Below, one piece after another: positions 44,011 to 51,826 of a DNA stretch of 64,000 bases (the stretch's first letter is position 1; each line of letters opens with the position of its first letter). The position numbers were made by a program, and so were the translations under genes. This stretch comes from JAILLW01 sp045629045. GTDB taxonomy: Bacteria > Bacillota > Clostridia > Lachnospirales > Lachnospiraceae. Below the pieces are notes generated by a model. That model did not search any database. It saw only the letters and a list, made by a program, of their open reading frames with translations, and had not been told where the DNA came from. Where the stretch lies: contig JAZQQM010000019.1 in the NCBI GenBank assembly GCA_045629045.1, forward strand, positions 26,508-90,507. Direction: 5' to 3'.

Positions 44011-45321
44011 TTAACAGTAACTGTTAAATAACATTCCGGAATAGTTGCTGCTTACATAAGGAGCGGTAAAATTGTGTCCGGGATTCTTGTAGGCAACTAC
44101 CGTTTTATCAACGTACTCCATAGGATTAAGCGATATCTGATTTGCCTTACGAAGAACCGATGAGGCAAAGTCCTTAATAGTACTTAAAGAAGATGAGTAA
44201 TCCTCGCCGGCAACAAGAGCTGCCTTAAAATTCTTTTCGTCAAGTTCCAGCTTTCCGTCGGAAGATGAATCAAGACCGATGGATGTAAGGTTCTCTTTGT
44301 AATATGAAACCAGTCGATCCATTTCATTAAGGAGCTTGGAACTTGCGGGATGTCCTTCCCGATACTCCGAAGCTACGGAAATGAAATTATTGTATCCCGA
44401 AAGAAGATTCTCTACGTTTTCGGTGATGGAATCCAAATCATTCTTGACACCAACGGTGGCTTCCTGACCTTCGTAGGTGTGTACCGAATTAAGATTTAGT
44501 TCGTATTGTCTGTCAATCGTGAAGTGATTGCTTGAAGCACTTCTTGGCTCGCCGTTGAGCAAAAATTCGGCATTCGAGGGCTGCTTCGAGGTAAAATCGA
44601 TTCCCAGGTAGTCAACAGCACCGGAACTCTTTGATGAATTACTTTCGGAAACATCAAATATCGTTTCTCTTCCGGCCTTAAGTCCAACGGTAGAAGAAGT
44701 CAGACGAAGAGCGGAAGCACCTTTGCCGTTACTAAGCACATCTGCTTCTATGCCTACATCCGCATTGGTAATAAGTCGTGCAAGACGATCCTGAATATCT
44801 TTGTTAGTATCTCCTTCACGAATATTAAATTGGAATTCGTAGTTAAGATCGTTGATATTAATATCAAAGGAATATGTATCGGGAGCAAGTGCTGCCTTTT
44901 CGTCCGAATTGAGTGCATATCCTAAGTTGGTCTGACCTTCGGCAAGAGATGTTACTTCTATATTAAATGAAGGTGCATCATCGGAAGATGCGTCGCCTAT
45001 GTATGTTGCAGATACCATAGCCTCATCTGTGGAGTAGGCAACTTTCTTATTAAAAAGTTCGTCATCGTCGAGGCCGCCGAGAGAAGCAATCGTATTACGA
45101 AGCTCACGGGCGTTTTCTTTGAGGCCGACTACGAATTCACGAGAGTCCTTGCTGGAATCAAGGATATAAAGAGGCGCATCTTTATTAAGTTTTAGCATGG
45201 AATTATAAATGCCACGAAGCTCGCTCTTTTTGTGAGTATCGTATTTAGATACGGTACTTTTAGGCGCATAAGTGGTCAGATAGTGATTATAGACATTATC
45301 TATTGCTGAATTATATGCCAT
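44011..45321 (-). CDS. Short FliD-like (filament cap) protein
   Basis: 436 residues from ATG 45321, chosen for AAGGAGG just upstream; the frame stays open to 45402. Regions resembling FliD are a middle FNIEVTSLAEGQTN and ALRLTSSTVGLK, and a C-terminal DSITENVENLLSGYNNFI with DGKLELDEKNFKAAL. The usual N-terminal assembly helix of FliD is replaced by YNSAIDNVYNHYLTTYAPKS. It may be a divergent cap or a secreted relative. It is transcribed toward the flagellar cluster from its own sigma-A-type promoter, with a possible CsrA hairpin in its leader. Confidence 0.72.
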   Translation of the reverse strand: MAYNSAIDNVYNHYLTTYAPKSTVSKYDTHKKSELRGIYNSMLKLNKDAPLYILDSSKDSREFVVGLKENARELRNTIASLGGLDDDELFNKKVAYSTDEAMVSATYIGDASSDDAPSFNIEVTSLAEGQTNLGYALNSDEKAALAPDTYSFDININDLNYEFQFNIREGDTNKDIQDRLARLITNADVGIEADVLSNGKGASALRLTSSTVGLKAGRETIFDVSESNSSKSSGAVDYLGIDFTSKQPSNAEFLLNGEPRSASSNHFTIDRQYELNLNSVHTYEGQEATVGVKNDLDSITENVENLLSGYNNFISVASEYREGHPASSKLLNEMDRLVSYYKENLTSIGLDSSSDGKLELDEKNFKAALVAGEDYSSSLSTIKDFASSVLRKANQISLNPMEYVDKTVVAYKNPGHNFTAPYVSSNYSGMLFNSYC

Positions 45322-45382
45322 ACGACTGCCCCTCCTTTCTTCCGTGAATATCATGCCGGTGAGAATTCCGTTCCTCGCCCAC

Positions 45383-45400
45383 GAGTCTGTCCATAGACCC
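45383..45400 (-). promoter_or_regulatory. GGA-loop hairpin in the FliD-like gene leader
   Basis: Read on the minus strand, GGGTCT (45400-45395) pairs with AGACTC (45388-45383), with one wobble, around loop ATGGAC. Two more GGA triplets and the AAGGAGG site follow before the ATG. This is the fourth flagellar leader in the window with such a structure. Confidence 0.4.
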
Positions 45401-45438
45401 AAAGCATGAGGGCAAAATATGCCTACTATGTTGACTAC

Positions 45439-45467
45439 ATTATATCAATATAACATAGTAAAATCAA
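45439..45467 (-). promoter_or_regulatory. Sigma-A promoter of the FliD-like gene
   Basis: On the minus strand, TTGATT (45467-45462) and a perfect TATAAT (45444-45439) are 17 bases apart. The predicted leader is about 110 bases. Confidence 0.75.
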
Positions 45468-45572
45468 GGGGTTTATCCGATTTTGCATATACATTTTGGA
45501 AAAACTTGTCAAGACGGCTTAATAAGGGTATTATTACATAGATAAAAAGATATAAGAAACTTCAAATTCTTG

Positions 45573-45601
45573 TTGACGCAAGGTAGGGAGTATGTTATAT
45601 T
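45573..45601 (+). promoter_or_regulatory. Promoter of rpmG-secE-nusG
   Basis: TTGACG (45573-45578) and TATATT (45596-45601) with a 17-base spacer. It serves the 49-residue L33 gene and the coupled secE and nusG. The rest of the 352-base gap between ATG 45321 and rpmG holds the divergent promoter and the two leaders described separately. Confidence 0.8.
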
Positions 45602-45611
45602 AGTCAAGCAC

Positions 45612-45636
45612 AGAGCCGAAAGGGTTCTATTTTTTT
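45612..45636 (+). terminator. Attenuator-like hairpin in the rpmG leader
   Basis: AGAGCC (45612-45617)/GGTTCT (45623-45628) with loop GAAAG, one wobble, then A and seven T. It lies between promoter and gene, so it could attenuate transcription of rpmG-secE-nusG. The stem is short. Confidence 0.45.
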
Positions 45637-45673
45637 CGTGTTTTTATTTTGAAATTTAATGGAGGATTAAGAT

Positions 45674-45823
45674 ATGCGTACTAAAATTACATTAGCTTGC
45701 ACAGAATGTAAGCAGCGTAACTACAACACTACTAAGGAAAAGAAGAACCATCCTGACAGAATGGAAACCAAGAAGTATTGTAGATTCTGTAAGACACATA
45801 CATTACATAAGGAGACTAAGTAA
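45674..45823 (+). CDS. rpmG: 50S ribosomal protein L33
   Basis: 49 residues (MRTKITLACTECKQRNY at the start) with two zinc-binding CxxC pairs, CTEC and CRFC, so it is the zinc-containing form. TGGAGGA lies just upstream. Its stop overlaps the secE start by one base (TAATG). Its position before secE is typical of Firmicutes. Confidence 0.96.
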   Translation: MRTKITLACTECKQRNYNTTKEKKNHPDRMETKKYCRFCKTHTLHKETK

Positions 45824-46023
45824 TGGCAGACAATCAAGAGAAGACAAGCTTCTTTAAAGGTGTTAAAGCTGAATACAGAAAAGTTCAGTGGCCCGATAAG
45901 GACACATTAATTAAGGAATCGGTTGCCGTAGTCAGCATTTCGGTTGTTGCTGCAGCACTTATTGCTTTATTTGATACTGTTATTCAGTACGGAATTAATT
46001 TTATTTCAACTTTAACTTTCTAA
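45823..46023 (+). CDS. secE: Preprotein translocase subunit SecE
   Basis: Essential small subunit of the SecYEG channel. 66 residues, with the conserved FFKGVKAEYRKVQWPDKDTL amphipathic helix followed by one membrane span, as expected for the single-span Gram-positive form. It is translated from the overlap with rpmG and lies 14 bases before nusG. Confidence 0.96.
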   Translation: MADNQEKTSFFKGVKAEYRKVQWPDKDTLIKESVAVVSISVVAAALIALFDTVIQYGINFISTLTF

Positions 46024-46037
46024 TAAAGGAGTAAACA

Positions 46038-46556
46038 ATGGCAGAGGCAAATTGGTATGTAGTACATACATATTCCGGTTACGAGAACAAGGTTAAGGCC
46101 AATATCGAAAAGACCATTGAGAACCGCTCTTTGCAGGAGGAAATCTTAGAAGTAAGAGTTCCTATGGAAAACGTTGTAGAGATGAAGAACGGCTCCAGAA
46201 GAACTGTTGAAAAGAAACTGTTCCCGGGATATGTTCTTATTAATATGGTTATGAATGATGAGACCTGGTACGTGGTTCGTAATACACGTGGCGTAACAGG
46301 TTTCGTTGGACCCGGATCTAAGCCGGTTCCGTTATCAGAAGCTGAGATGAAGCCGCTTGGCATCAGAACAGAGAACATTTCTGTCGACTTCGAAGAAGGC
46401 GATACGATTGTTGCTGTTGCGGGAGCTTGGAAGGATACTATCGGCGTAGTACGTCGTATGGACTTCGGTAAGCAGACAGTTACAATTAATGTTGAAATGT
46501 TCGGAAGAGAGACTCCTGTTGAAATTTCTTTCGCAGAAGTCAGAAGACTCGGCTAA
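46038..46556 (+). CDS. nusG: Transcription antitermination factor NusG
   Basis: Binds RNA polymerase and modulates pausing and termination. 172 residues. The NGN domain begins NWYVVHTYSGYENKVKANIE and contains LFPGYVLINM. The C-terminal KOW domain has VAVAGAWKDTIGVV. AAAGGAG precedes the ATG. It is the last gene of rpmG-secE-nusG. Confidence 0.97.
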   Translation: MAEANWYVVHTYSGYENKVKANIEKTIENRSLQEEILEVRVPMENVVEMKNGSRRTVEKKLFPGYVLINMVMNDETWYVVRNTRGVTGFVGPGSKPVPLSEAEMKPLGIRTENISVDFEEGDTIVAVAGAWKDTIGVVRRMDFGKQTVTINVEMFGRETPVEISFAEVRRLG

Positions 46557-46576
46557 TTAATTTGTTATTTATATCT

Positions 46577-46606
46577 TTGTCAGTGACATGGATATGGATA
46601 TATAAA
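46577..46606 (+). promoter_or_regulatory. Promoter of rplK-rplA
   Basis: TTGTCA (46577-46582) and TATAAA (46601-46606), each one base from consensus, with an 18-base spacer. The start would be just upstream of the structured leader. Confidence 0.65.
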
Positions 46607-46629
46607 TTCGGTCTGCACTTGTGCGGGCT

Positions 46630-46662
46630 GTGGGAGTATTCATAGTGAATACGCCTGACCAC
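46630..46662 (+). promoter_or_regulatory. Structured leader of rplK-rplA, probable L1 target
   Basis: Inner stem GTATTCA (46636-46642)/TGAATAC (46646-46652) sits within outer GTGG (46630-46633)/CCAC (46659-46662), with unpaired GA-rich and CCTGA segments between. L1 binding to such a leader represses the L11-L1 operon in other bacteria. A second hairpin, ATGCTTT/AAAGCAT, follows before the ribosome binding site. Confidence 0.6.
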
Positions 46663-46701
46663 GATGCTTTAGCAAAGCATTAGAATTAAGGAGGTGCCAT
46701 T

Positions 46702-47127
46702 ATGGCAAAGAAAGTAGAAGGATACATTAAGTTACAGATCCCTGCTGGTAAAGCTACACCAGCTCCTCCGGTTGGACCTGCATTAGGTCAGCACGGAGTT
46801 AACATCGTTGAATTCACAAAGCAGTTCAACGCTAAGACAGCAGATAAGGGCGACGTTCTTATCCCTGTTGTAATCACAGTTTACGCTGACAGAAGTTTCA
46901 GTTTCATTACTAAGACTCCTCCTGCAGCAGTTCTTATTAAGAAGGCTTGTAACATTAAGTCAGGTTCAGGTGTTCCTAACAAGACTAAGGTTGCTACAAT
47001 CTCTAAGGCTAAGGTTCAGGAGATTGCAGAGATGAAGATGCCTGATTTAAATGCTGCATCTTTAGAGGCTGCTATGAGCATGATCGCCGGTACAGCTAGA
47101 AGTATGGGCGTAGTAGTAGAAGACTAA
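46702..47127 (+). CDS. rplK: 50S ribosomal protein L11
   Basis: Part of the GTPase-associated centre of the ribosome. 141 residues, the standard length, with GYIKLQIPAGKATPAPPVGP and QHGVNIVEFTKQFN. AAGGAGG precedes the ATG. rplA follows 14 bases after its stop. Confidence 0.97.
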   Translation: MAKKVEGYIKLQIPAGKATPAPPVGPALGQHGVNIVEFTKQFNAKTADKGDVLIPVVITVYADRSFSFITKTPPAAVLIKKACNIKSGSGVPNKTKVATISKAKVQEIAEMKMPDLNAASLEAAMSMIAGTARSMGVVVED

Positions 47128-47141
47128 TGGAGGATTGAATA

Positions 47142-47831
47142 ATGAAGCACGGTAAGAAGTATAACGAAACTGCTAAGCAGATCGAACGTGGTGTTGCTTA
47201 CGAAGCTAACGACGCAATCGCATTAGTTAAGAAGACTGCGACTGCTAAATTTGATGAAACAGTAGAAGTACATATCAGAACCGGTTGTGACGGAAGACAT
47301 GCTGAACAGCAGATCCGTGGTGCCGTAGTACTTCCTAACGGAACAGGTAAGACAGTTAGAGTATTGGTTTTCGCTAAGGGCGATAAGGTAGCTGAGGCAG
47401 AAGCTGCAGGTGCTGATTTCGTTGGAGGCGAGGAGCTTATTCCTAAGATTCAGAACGACGGATGGTTTGAGTTCGACGTAGTAGTTGCTACACCTGATAT
47501 GATGGGTGTTGTAGGTCGTTTAGGTAAGGTTTTGGGACCTAAGGGATTAATGCCCAACCCTAAGGCAGGCACAGTTACTATGGATGTAACTAAGGCTGTT
47601 CAGGATATCAAAGCCGGTAAAATCGAGTATAGACTTGATAAGGCTAATATCGTTCACTGTCCTGTTGGTAAGGCTTCTTTCTCAGAAGAGAAGTTACAGG
47701 AAAACTTCAACGCATTAATGGATGCTATCATGAAGGCTAAGCCTTCTGCATTAAAGGGTCAGTACATTAAGAGCTTAACTCTTACAACAACAATGGGCCC
47801 CGGCGTTAAGGTTTCGGTTGCTAAGTATTAA
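47142..47831 (+). CDS. rplA: 50S ribosomal protein L1
   Basis: Forms the ribosomal L1 stalk and often represses its own operon. 229 residues. It has VEVHIRTGCDGRHAEQQIRG, LGPKGLMPNPKAGTVT and YRLDKANIVHCPVGK, typical of L1. Unlike the common order, rplJ does not follow; a terminator and two unrelated genes do. Confidence 0.97.
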   Translation: MKHGKKYNETAKQIERGVAYEANDAIALVKKTATAKFDETVEVHIRTGCDGRHAEQQIRGAVVLPNGTGKTVRVLVFAKGDKVAEAEAAGADFVGGEELIPKIQNDGWFEFDVVVATPDMMGVVGRLGKVLGPKGLMPNPKAGTVTMDVTKAVQDIKAGKIEYRLDKANIVHCPVGKASFSEEKLQENFNALMDAIMKAKPSALKGQYIKSLTLTTTMGPGVKVSVAKY

Positions 47832-47852
47832 TTAAGCACATATTGATTGATG

Positions 47853-47883
47853 AGAGCTCGGTCATTTGACTGGGCTCTTTTTT
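47853..47883 (+). terminator. Terminator after rplA
   Basis: Stem AGAGCTCGGTC (47853-47863)/GACTGGGCTCT (47868-47878) with two wobbles, loop ATTT, then a T run. It ends rplK-rplA before the inserted genes. Confidence 0.85.
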
Positions 47884-47885
47884 AC

Positions 47886-47917
47886 TTGATTAACATAATC
47901 TATTATGTTATGTTAAT
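47886..47917 (+). promoter_or_regulatory. Promoter and dyad before the CapA-like gene
   Basis: TTGATT (47886-47891) and TATGTT (47909-47914) have a 17-base spacer. An inverted repeat ATTAACATAA (47889-47898)/TTATGTTAAT (47908-47917) covers both, so it could be an operator. The predicted start falls near ATG 47921, which has no ribosome binding site. Confidence 0.45.
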
Positions 47918-47920
47918 TGT

Positions 47921-49216
47921 ATGAGTACTAGATATAGTGGACGCGTGTGTTCAAGACCACAACAGAATATTCGAAAGCCAAAGAAGTCAAGTCCGGTTAA
48001 AGCTTTTGCGTTGACACTGCTTGGTGTTCTTTTGGTGGGCGCTGTTGTGATTGTATGTATATCTTTGCCCAAATATATTAAGACACATCAATCGGAAGGC
48101 TTAAATATAGTAGCTTATGTCGAGGCTATACCGGAAACACTGACGGCTCCCGAACCGGAAGTGCTTGGTGCCAATACACCAAGAGAAAAGTATGCGGATT
48201 TGTTAGCGGATCCTGAACGAATGAAGGCTGAGTATGTGTTTAAGAAACAGGCGGCGTCAAAAGATGTTGTAACACTTGGATTTACGGGCGATATGCTCTT
48301 TGATGATGAATATGCGGTTATGGCATCAATCAAGCAAAAAGGCGGGATGATAGAATCGAGTATCGGTCCCGAACTTGTTTCCCTTATGAAGAGCCGTGAT
48401 ATTATGGTTATTAACAATGAGTTTCCATATACGGAGCGCGGAACCAGAACTCCGGACAAGACCTATACTTTCAGAGCTGACTATGCTACGGCGGGATACT
48501 TAAACAATCTCGGAGTTGATGCGGCCATTCTGGCAAATAATCATGTGCTTGATTTCGGACAGGTGGGACTTGAAGATACACTTACGACACTTACATCGGT
48601 AGGTGTGGTGCCTATGGGCGCAGGCCGTAATATCGAGGAAGCATCGCGTGTTACGTATTTTGTTTCCAACGATATCAAAATAGGAATTGTTGCGGCAACT
48701 CAGATAGAAAGAAATGACAGACCCGATACAATAGGCGCTACGGAAACTTCGGGGGGAACCTTCAGATGCTGGACGGGAGATCTTATTTATCAAAAGATAG
48801 CAGAGGCTAAGGCAAATTCCGATTTTGTAATTGTATGTGTTCATTGGGGAACTGAAAAAGAATCACAGCCCGATTACTATCAGACAACACAGGGACCGCT
48901 TCTTGCAGCTGCAGGTGCGGATTTGATAGTCGGAGATCACCCCCATGTACTTCAGGGATTTACATATTTCGGGAACACACCCTGCATTTACAGCCTGGGG
49001 AATTTCTTATTTAACTCCTCTACTCTTGATACGGGAATGCTTCTTGTTAATATAGATAAGAATGGACTTAAGTCATTGCAGTTCGTACCGGCGCTTCAGT
49101 CCAAGATGACGACAACGATGGCTATGGGCCGGGATTATTCAAGGATAATTAATAAGATGCGCTCTTTGTCAAAAGGTGCTACAATTGATGACGATGGGTT
49201 TGTATATCCCAAGTAA
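47921..49216 (+). CDS. CapA-like (poly-gamma-glutamate capsule type) metallophosphatase-fold protein
   Basis: 431 residues: a short basic tail, one membrane span (~28-50), then an extracytoplasmic CapA/PGA_cap domain. GFTGDMLFDDEYA, INNEFPYTERG, ANNHVLDFGQVGLEDTL, VHWGTEKE and VGDHPHVLQGF supply the Asp, Asn and His residues of the calcineurin-like fold. In capsule systems CapA acts in polymer handling, but most orphan members are uncharacterised. There is no ribosome binding site. Together with the next gene it interrupts the ribosomal protein cluster. Confidence 0.85.
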   Translation: MSTRYSGRVCSRPQQNIRKPKKSSPVKAFALTLLGVLLVGAVVIVCISLPKYIKTHQSEGLNIVAYVEAIPETLTAPEPEVLGANTPREKYADLLADPERMKAEYVFKKQAASKDVVTLGFTGDMLFDDEYAVMASIKQKGGMIESSIGPELVSLMKSRDIMVINNEFPYTERGTRTPDKTYTFRADYATAGYLNNLGVDAAILANNHVLDFGQVGLEDTLTTLTSVGVVPMGAGRNIEEASRVTYFVSNDIKIGIVAATQIERNDRPDTIGATETSGGTFRCWTGDLIYQKIAEAKANSDFVIVCVHWGTEKESQPDYYQTTQGPLLAAAGADLIVGDHPHVLQGFTYFGNTPCIYSLGNFLFNSSTLDTGMLLVNIDKNGLKSLQFVPALQSKMTTTMAMGRDYSRIINKMRSLSKGATIDDDGFVYPK

Positions 49217-49236
49217 ATTTAGATTGAGAGATTAAA

Positions 49237-50931
49237 ATGAAAGCAAAATTATTAAATAGAATTCCTAAAAGCGCAGTGATTGCGCTTCTTCCTTGCTTCA
49301 TGCTTCTGTTCTTCGGACCGACAGAAATCTATTTTGGAAATCATAGTGAGTTCCCTTTCTTTTATAATGAGATGTGGAAACTGCTGCTTCTGGAGTTTGC
49401 TGCCGGCTTTGTGGCGCTGACAGCATTATTAACGTTACTTCCCGAAAAGATATCGCATTTTGTTTCGGCGGCGGTTGTAGCACTTTCCGTAGCGGGATAT
49501 GTTCAGGTAATGTTTTTGAATAAGCAATTGGATTTGCTCGGAATCAATCCTGACGGATACAAGCCCGAGGTTGGCAAAGTTGTTGTCAATTTAATTATTT
49601 GGATAGTTATAATCGGCGGAATGATTGCGTTTGCCAAGTTTAAATATGAATTGTGCAAAAAGGGACTTGTATATATTTCTGTTGTTTTGGTGCTTATTCA
49701 GTTGGTGGCATTGATTTCGCTGTTGCTGACCGGTCCTAAAGATGCTTTTGCAAGAACGGATAATCCCGAAAGACTGTCCGGCGCGGAGCAGTATGTTGTT
49801 TCTTCCAAGGACAATATTATTGTGTTTGTCCTTGATTATTTTAGCAGCGATTATCTTAACAAGATGTTGGAAGAATATCCGGACGGTGCAATGTGCCTTC
49901 ATGATTTTACATATTATGATAATGCTGCTTGCGTATACTACGGAACATTTCCTTCGGTTGCACATATGCTGACGGGGGGAGAATATAATCCGGAGATTTA
50001 CAAAAAGGAATGGTGGGACGGCATATGGAGTAATCCTACGACGGTGGATTTTTACAATGCCATGCACGAAAAGAATTATAAAGTAAACATGTATACCGAG
50101 GCCTATGTACTTGCCGGCGGTAATTATATAGAAACCATGGGAGGAAAAATCGACAATATCGTTAATACTCCTTATGAATATGATATTAATAACCGTCTGC
50201 TGATGAAGACTATGGCTAAAATGTCTGCGTACAGAATGGCACCCGATGTTCTGAAACAGCAGTTTTATACGAATGTATCTGAATACAGTATGATTGTGCA
50301 GGATACAAAGGAAGCTTTGCGTCATGCAAATGCAGATTTTTATCAGGACTTATTAACCAAAAGATTATCAACAGATGATGAGAATAATTATTTTATCTTC
50401 CAGCATTTAATAGGTACGCATGAACACAATACAACTGCGGACGGACATGCGGCTGAGGAGACTTCTCTGAACGAAACCGCAAGAGGCTGTATGACAATTC
50501 TTGACGAGTATCTGAATCAACTTAAGGAACTCGGAGTTTATGATAATGCCACAATAATTGTTACTGCGGATCATGGCGGCAATGATAAGGAAGATATGGG
50601 AATCATCTATTTTGTTAAAGAACCCGGTGAAACACATGATTTCAGCCCGGTCAACACAGCTCCCATAAGCCATTGCGACTTGCTTGCAACAGTGGCAAGA
50701 CAGGCAGGAATTGAGAATTATTCTGAATTCGGTACTTCTATATTTGATCATCAGCCGGATGAAATGCGTCCGCGCGAAATGTGGATTCGTGTTTCTGATC
50801 CGAACTATCAGAATGATGTTTTCCATGTGTATAGTTACACGGGTAATATCCTTCAACTGATTACGGCATATGATATGGATGATTATGAAGTGCGCCAGAT
50901 GGCAGATCCAATGTATGAAAATTTTAATTAA
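49237..50931 (+). CDS. Membrane enzyme of the alkaline phosphatase/sulfatase superfamily
   Basis: 564 residues. About five membrane spans in the first 170 residues are followed by an extracytoplasmic hydrolase/transferase domain. Candidate metal ligands and nucleophile are D200 (FVLDYF), T237 (YYGTFPSV), H395/H397 (GTHEHN) and D445-H446 (ADHGG). This layout matches phosphoglycerol or phosphoethanolamine transferases such as LtaS-like enzymes, which modify surface polymers. It starts 20 bases after the CapA-like gene, so the pair is likely co-transcribed. The exact group moved is unknown. Confidence 0.75.
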   Translation: MKAKLLNRIPKSAVIALLPCFMLLFFGPTEIYFGNHSEFPFFYNEMWKLLLLEFAAGFVALTALLTLLPEKISHFVSAAVVALSVAGYVQVMFLNKQLDLLGINPDGYKPEVGKVVVNLIIWIVIIGGMIAFAKFKYELCKKGLVYISVVLVLIQLVALISLLLTGPKDAFARTDNPERLSGAEQYVVSSKDNIIVFVLDYFSSDYLNKMLEEYPDGAMCLHDFTYYDNAACVYYGTFPSVAHMLTGGEYNPEIYKKEWWDGIWSNPTTVDFYNAMHEKNYKVNMYTEAYVLAGGNYIETMGGKIDNIVNTPYEYDINNRLLMKTMAKMSAYRMAPDVLKQQFYTNVSEYSMIVQDTKEALRHANADFYQDLLTKRLSTDDENNYFIFQHLIGTHEHNTTADGHAAEETSLNETARGCMTILDEYLNQLKELGVYDNATIIVTADHGGNDKEDMGIIYFVKEPGETHDFSPVNTAPISHCDLLATVARQAGIENYSEFGTSIFDHQPDEMRPREMWIRVSDPNYQNDVFHVYSYTGNILQLITAYDMDDYEVRQMADPMYENFN

Positions 50932-50937
50932 AACATA

Positions 50938-50967
50938 TTGACACATACGGATAAAGTGTGCTATTTT
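50938..50967 (+). promoter_or_regulatory. Promoter of rplJ-rplL
   Basis: Perfect TTGACA (50938-50943) and TATTTT (50962-50967) with an 18-base spacer. It lies just after the stop of the inserted gene and before the L10 leader. Confidence 0.7.
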
Positions 50968-50984
50968 AGACAAGGTCGTTTTGA

Positions 50985-51130
50985 CCAGCCGAAGACAGTA
51001 GGAACCCTAAAAGGGTGTAAGCAACATCTCCTACCGAGGATGAGTATACTTTATTTAATGTATTTTATTCCCGGTGTTCTTCATCGGGATTTTTTATTTT
51101 ATTTGAAGATACCTTCGGCAAGAATAATTA
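50985..51130 (+). promoter_or_regulatory. L10 leader regulating rplJ-rplL
   Basis: Contains the conserved L10-leader elements: CCGAAGACAGTAGGA, an inner hairpin ACCCTAAAAGGGT, TAAGCAACAT, and TCCTACCGAGG. The outer stem pairs GTAGGA (50998-51003) with TCCTAC (51029-51034). In Firmicutes L10(L12)4 binds this RNA and favours a downstream terminator. That terminator is present at 51069-51096. Confidence 0.85.
51069..51096 (+). terminator. Terminator of the L10 leader
   Basis: Stem TCCCGGTG (51069-51076)/CATCGGGA (51082-51089) with one wobble, followed by seven T. It is placed to stop transcription before rplJ when L10 is in excess. Confidence 0.85.
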
Positions 51131-51143
51131 AGGAGGTAAAGAA

Positions 51144-51764
51144 ATGGCAAAAGTTGAGTTAAAGCAGCCTATAGTTGAAGAAATCTCTGCTAACATCAAA
51201 GACGCACAGTCAGTTGTTTTAGTTGACTACCGCGGATTAACTGTTGAACAGGATACAGCTCTTCGTAAGCAGTTACGTGAAGCAGGAATCACCTATAAGG
51301 TTTACAAGAACACAATGATGAACTTCGCGTTCAAGGGAACAGATTTCGAAAGCCTTGCTCCATACTTGGAAGGACCAAGCGCTATCGCTATCTCAACAAC
51401 TGATGCTACAGCACCTGCAAGAGTACTTGCTAAGTTTGCAAAAACTGCTCAGGCACTTGAGATTAAAGCCGGTGTTGTTGAAGGAATTGCATATGATGCA
51501 GCAGGAATTGCTAACATCGCTAACATCCCTTCAAGAGAAGAGTTACTTTCAAAGTTACTTGGAAGCATTCAGTCACCTATCGCAAACTTCGCTCGTGTTA
51601 TGAATCAGCTTGCTGAAAAAGGCGGCGCCGGTGAGTGCGAAGCTCCTGCAAAGGAAGAAGCACCCGCAGCTGAGGCTCCTGTAGAGGAAGCACCCGTAGC
51701 TGAGGCACCTGCAGAAGAGGCACCTGCTGAAGCACCTGCAGAAGAAGCTCCTGCAGCTGAATAA
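51144..51764 (+). CDS. rplJ: 50S ribosomal protein L10 with Ala/Pro/Glu tail
   Basis: Anchors the L7/L12 stalk. 206 residues; the usual length is about 165-175. The L10 fold includes SVVLVDYRGLTVEQDTALRK and YLEGPSAIAIS, and a C-terminal L12-binding helix ends near NQLAEKG. About 38 extra residues form repeated EEAPA and EAPV units. AAGGAGG precedes the ATG. Confidence 0.96.
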   Translation: MAKVELKQPIVEEISANIKDAQSVVLVDYRGLTVEQDTALRKQLREAGITYKVYKNTMMNFAFKGTDFESLAPYLEGPSAIAISTTDATAPARVLAKFAKTAQALEIKAGVVEGIAYDAAGIANIANIPSREELLSKLLGSIQSPIANFARVMNQLAEKGGAGECEAPAKEEAPAAEAPVEEAPVAEAPAEEAPAEAPAEEAPAAE

Positions 51765-51826
51765 GATGCAGAGTAAGCAATTTATTTGAAACTAAGTTTT
51801 TATTATTATTAATGGAGGAAATTAAA

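Noticed and set aside
45470..45672. Search for a tRNA gene before rpmG-secE
   Set aside because: A tRNA often lies here in other Firmicutes, but no cloverleaf or conserved T-loop sequence was found.
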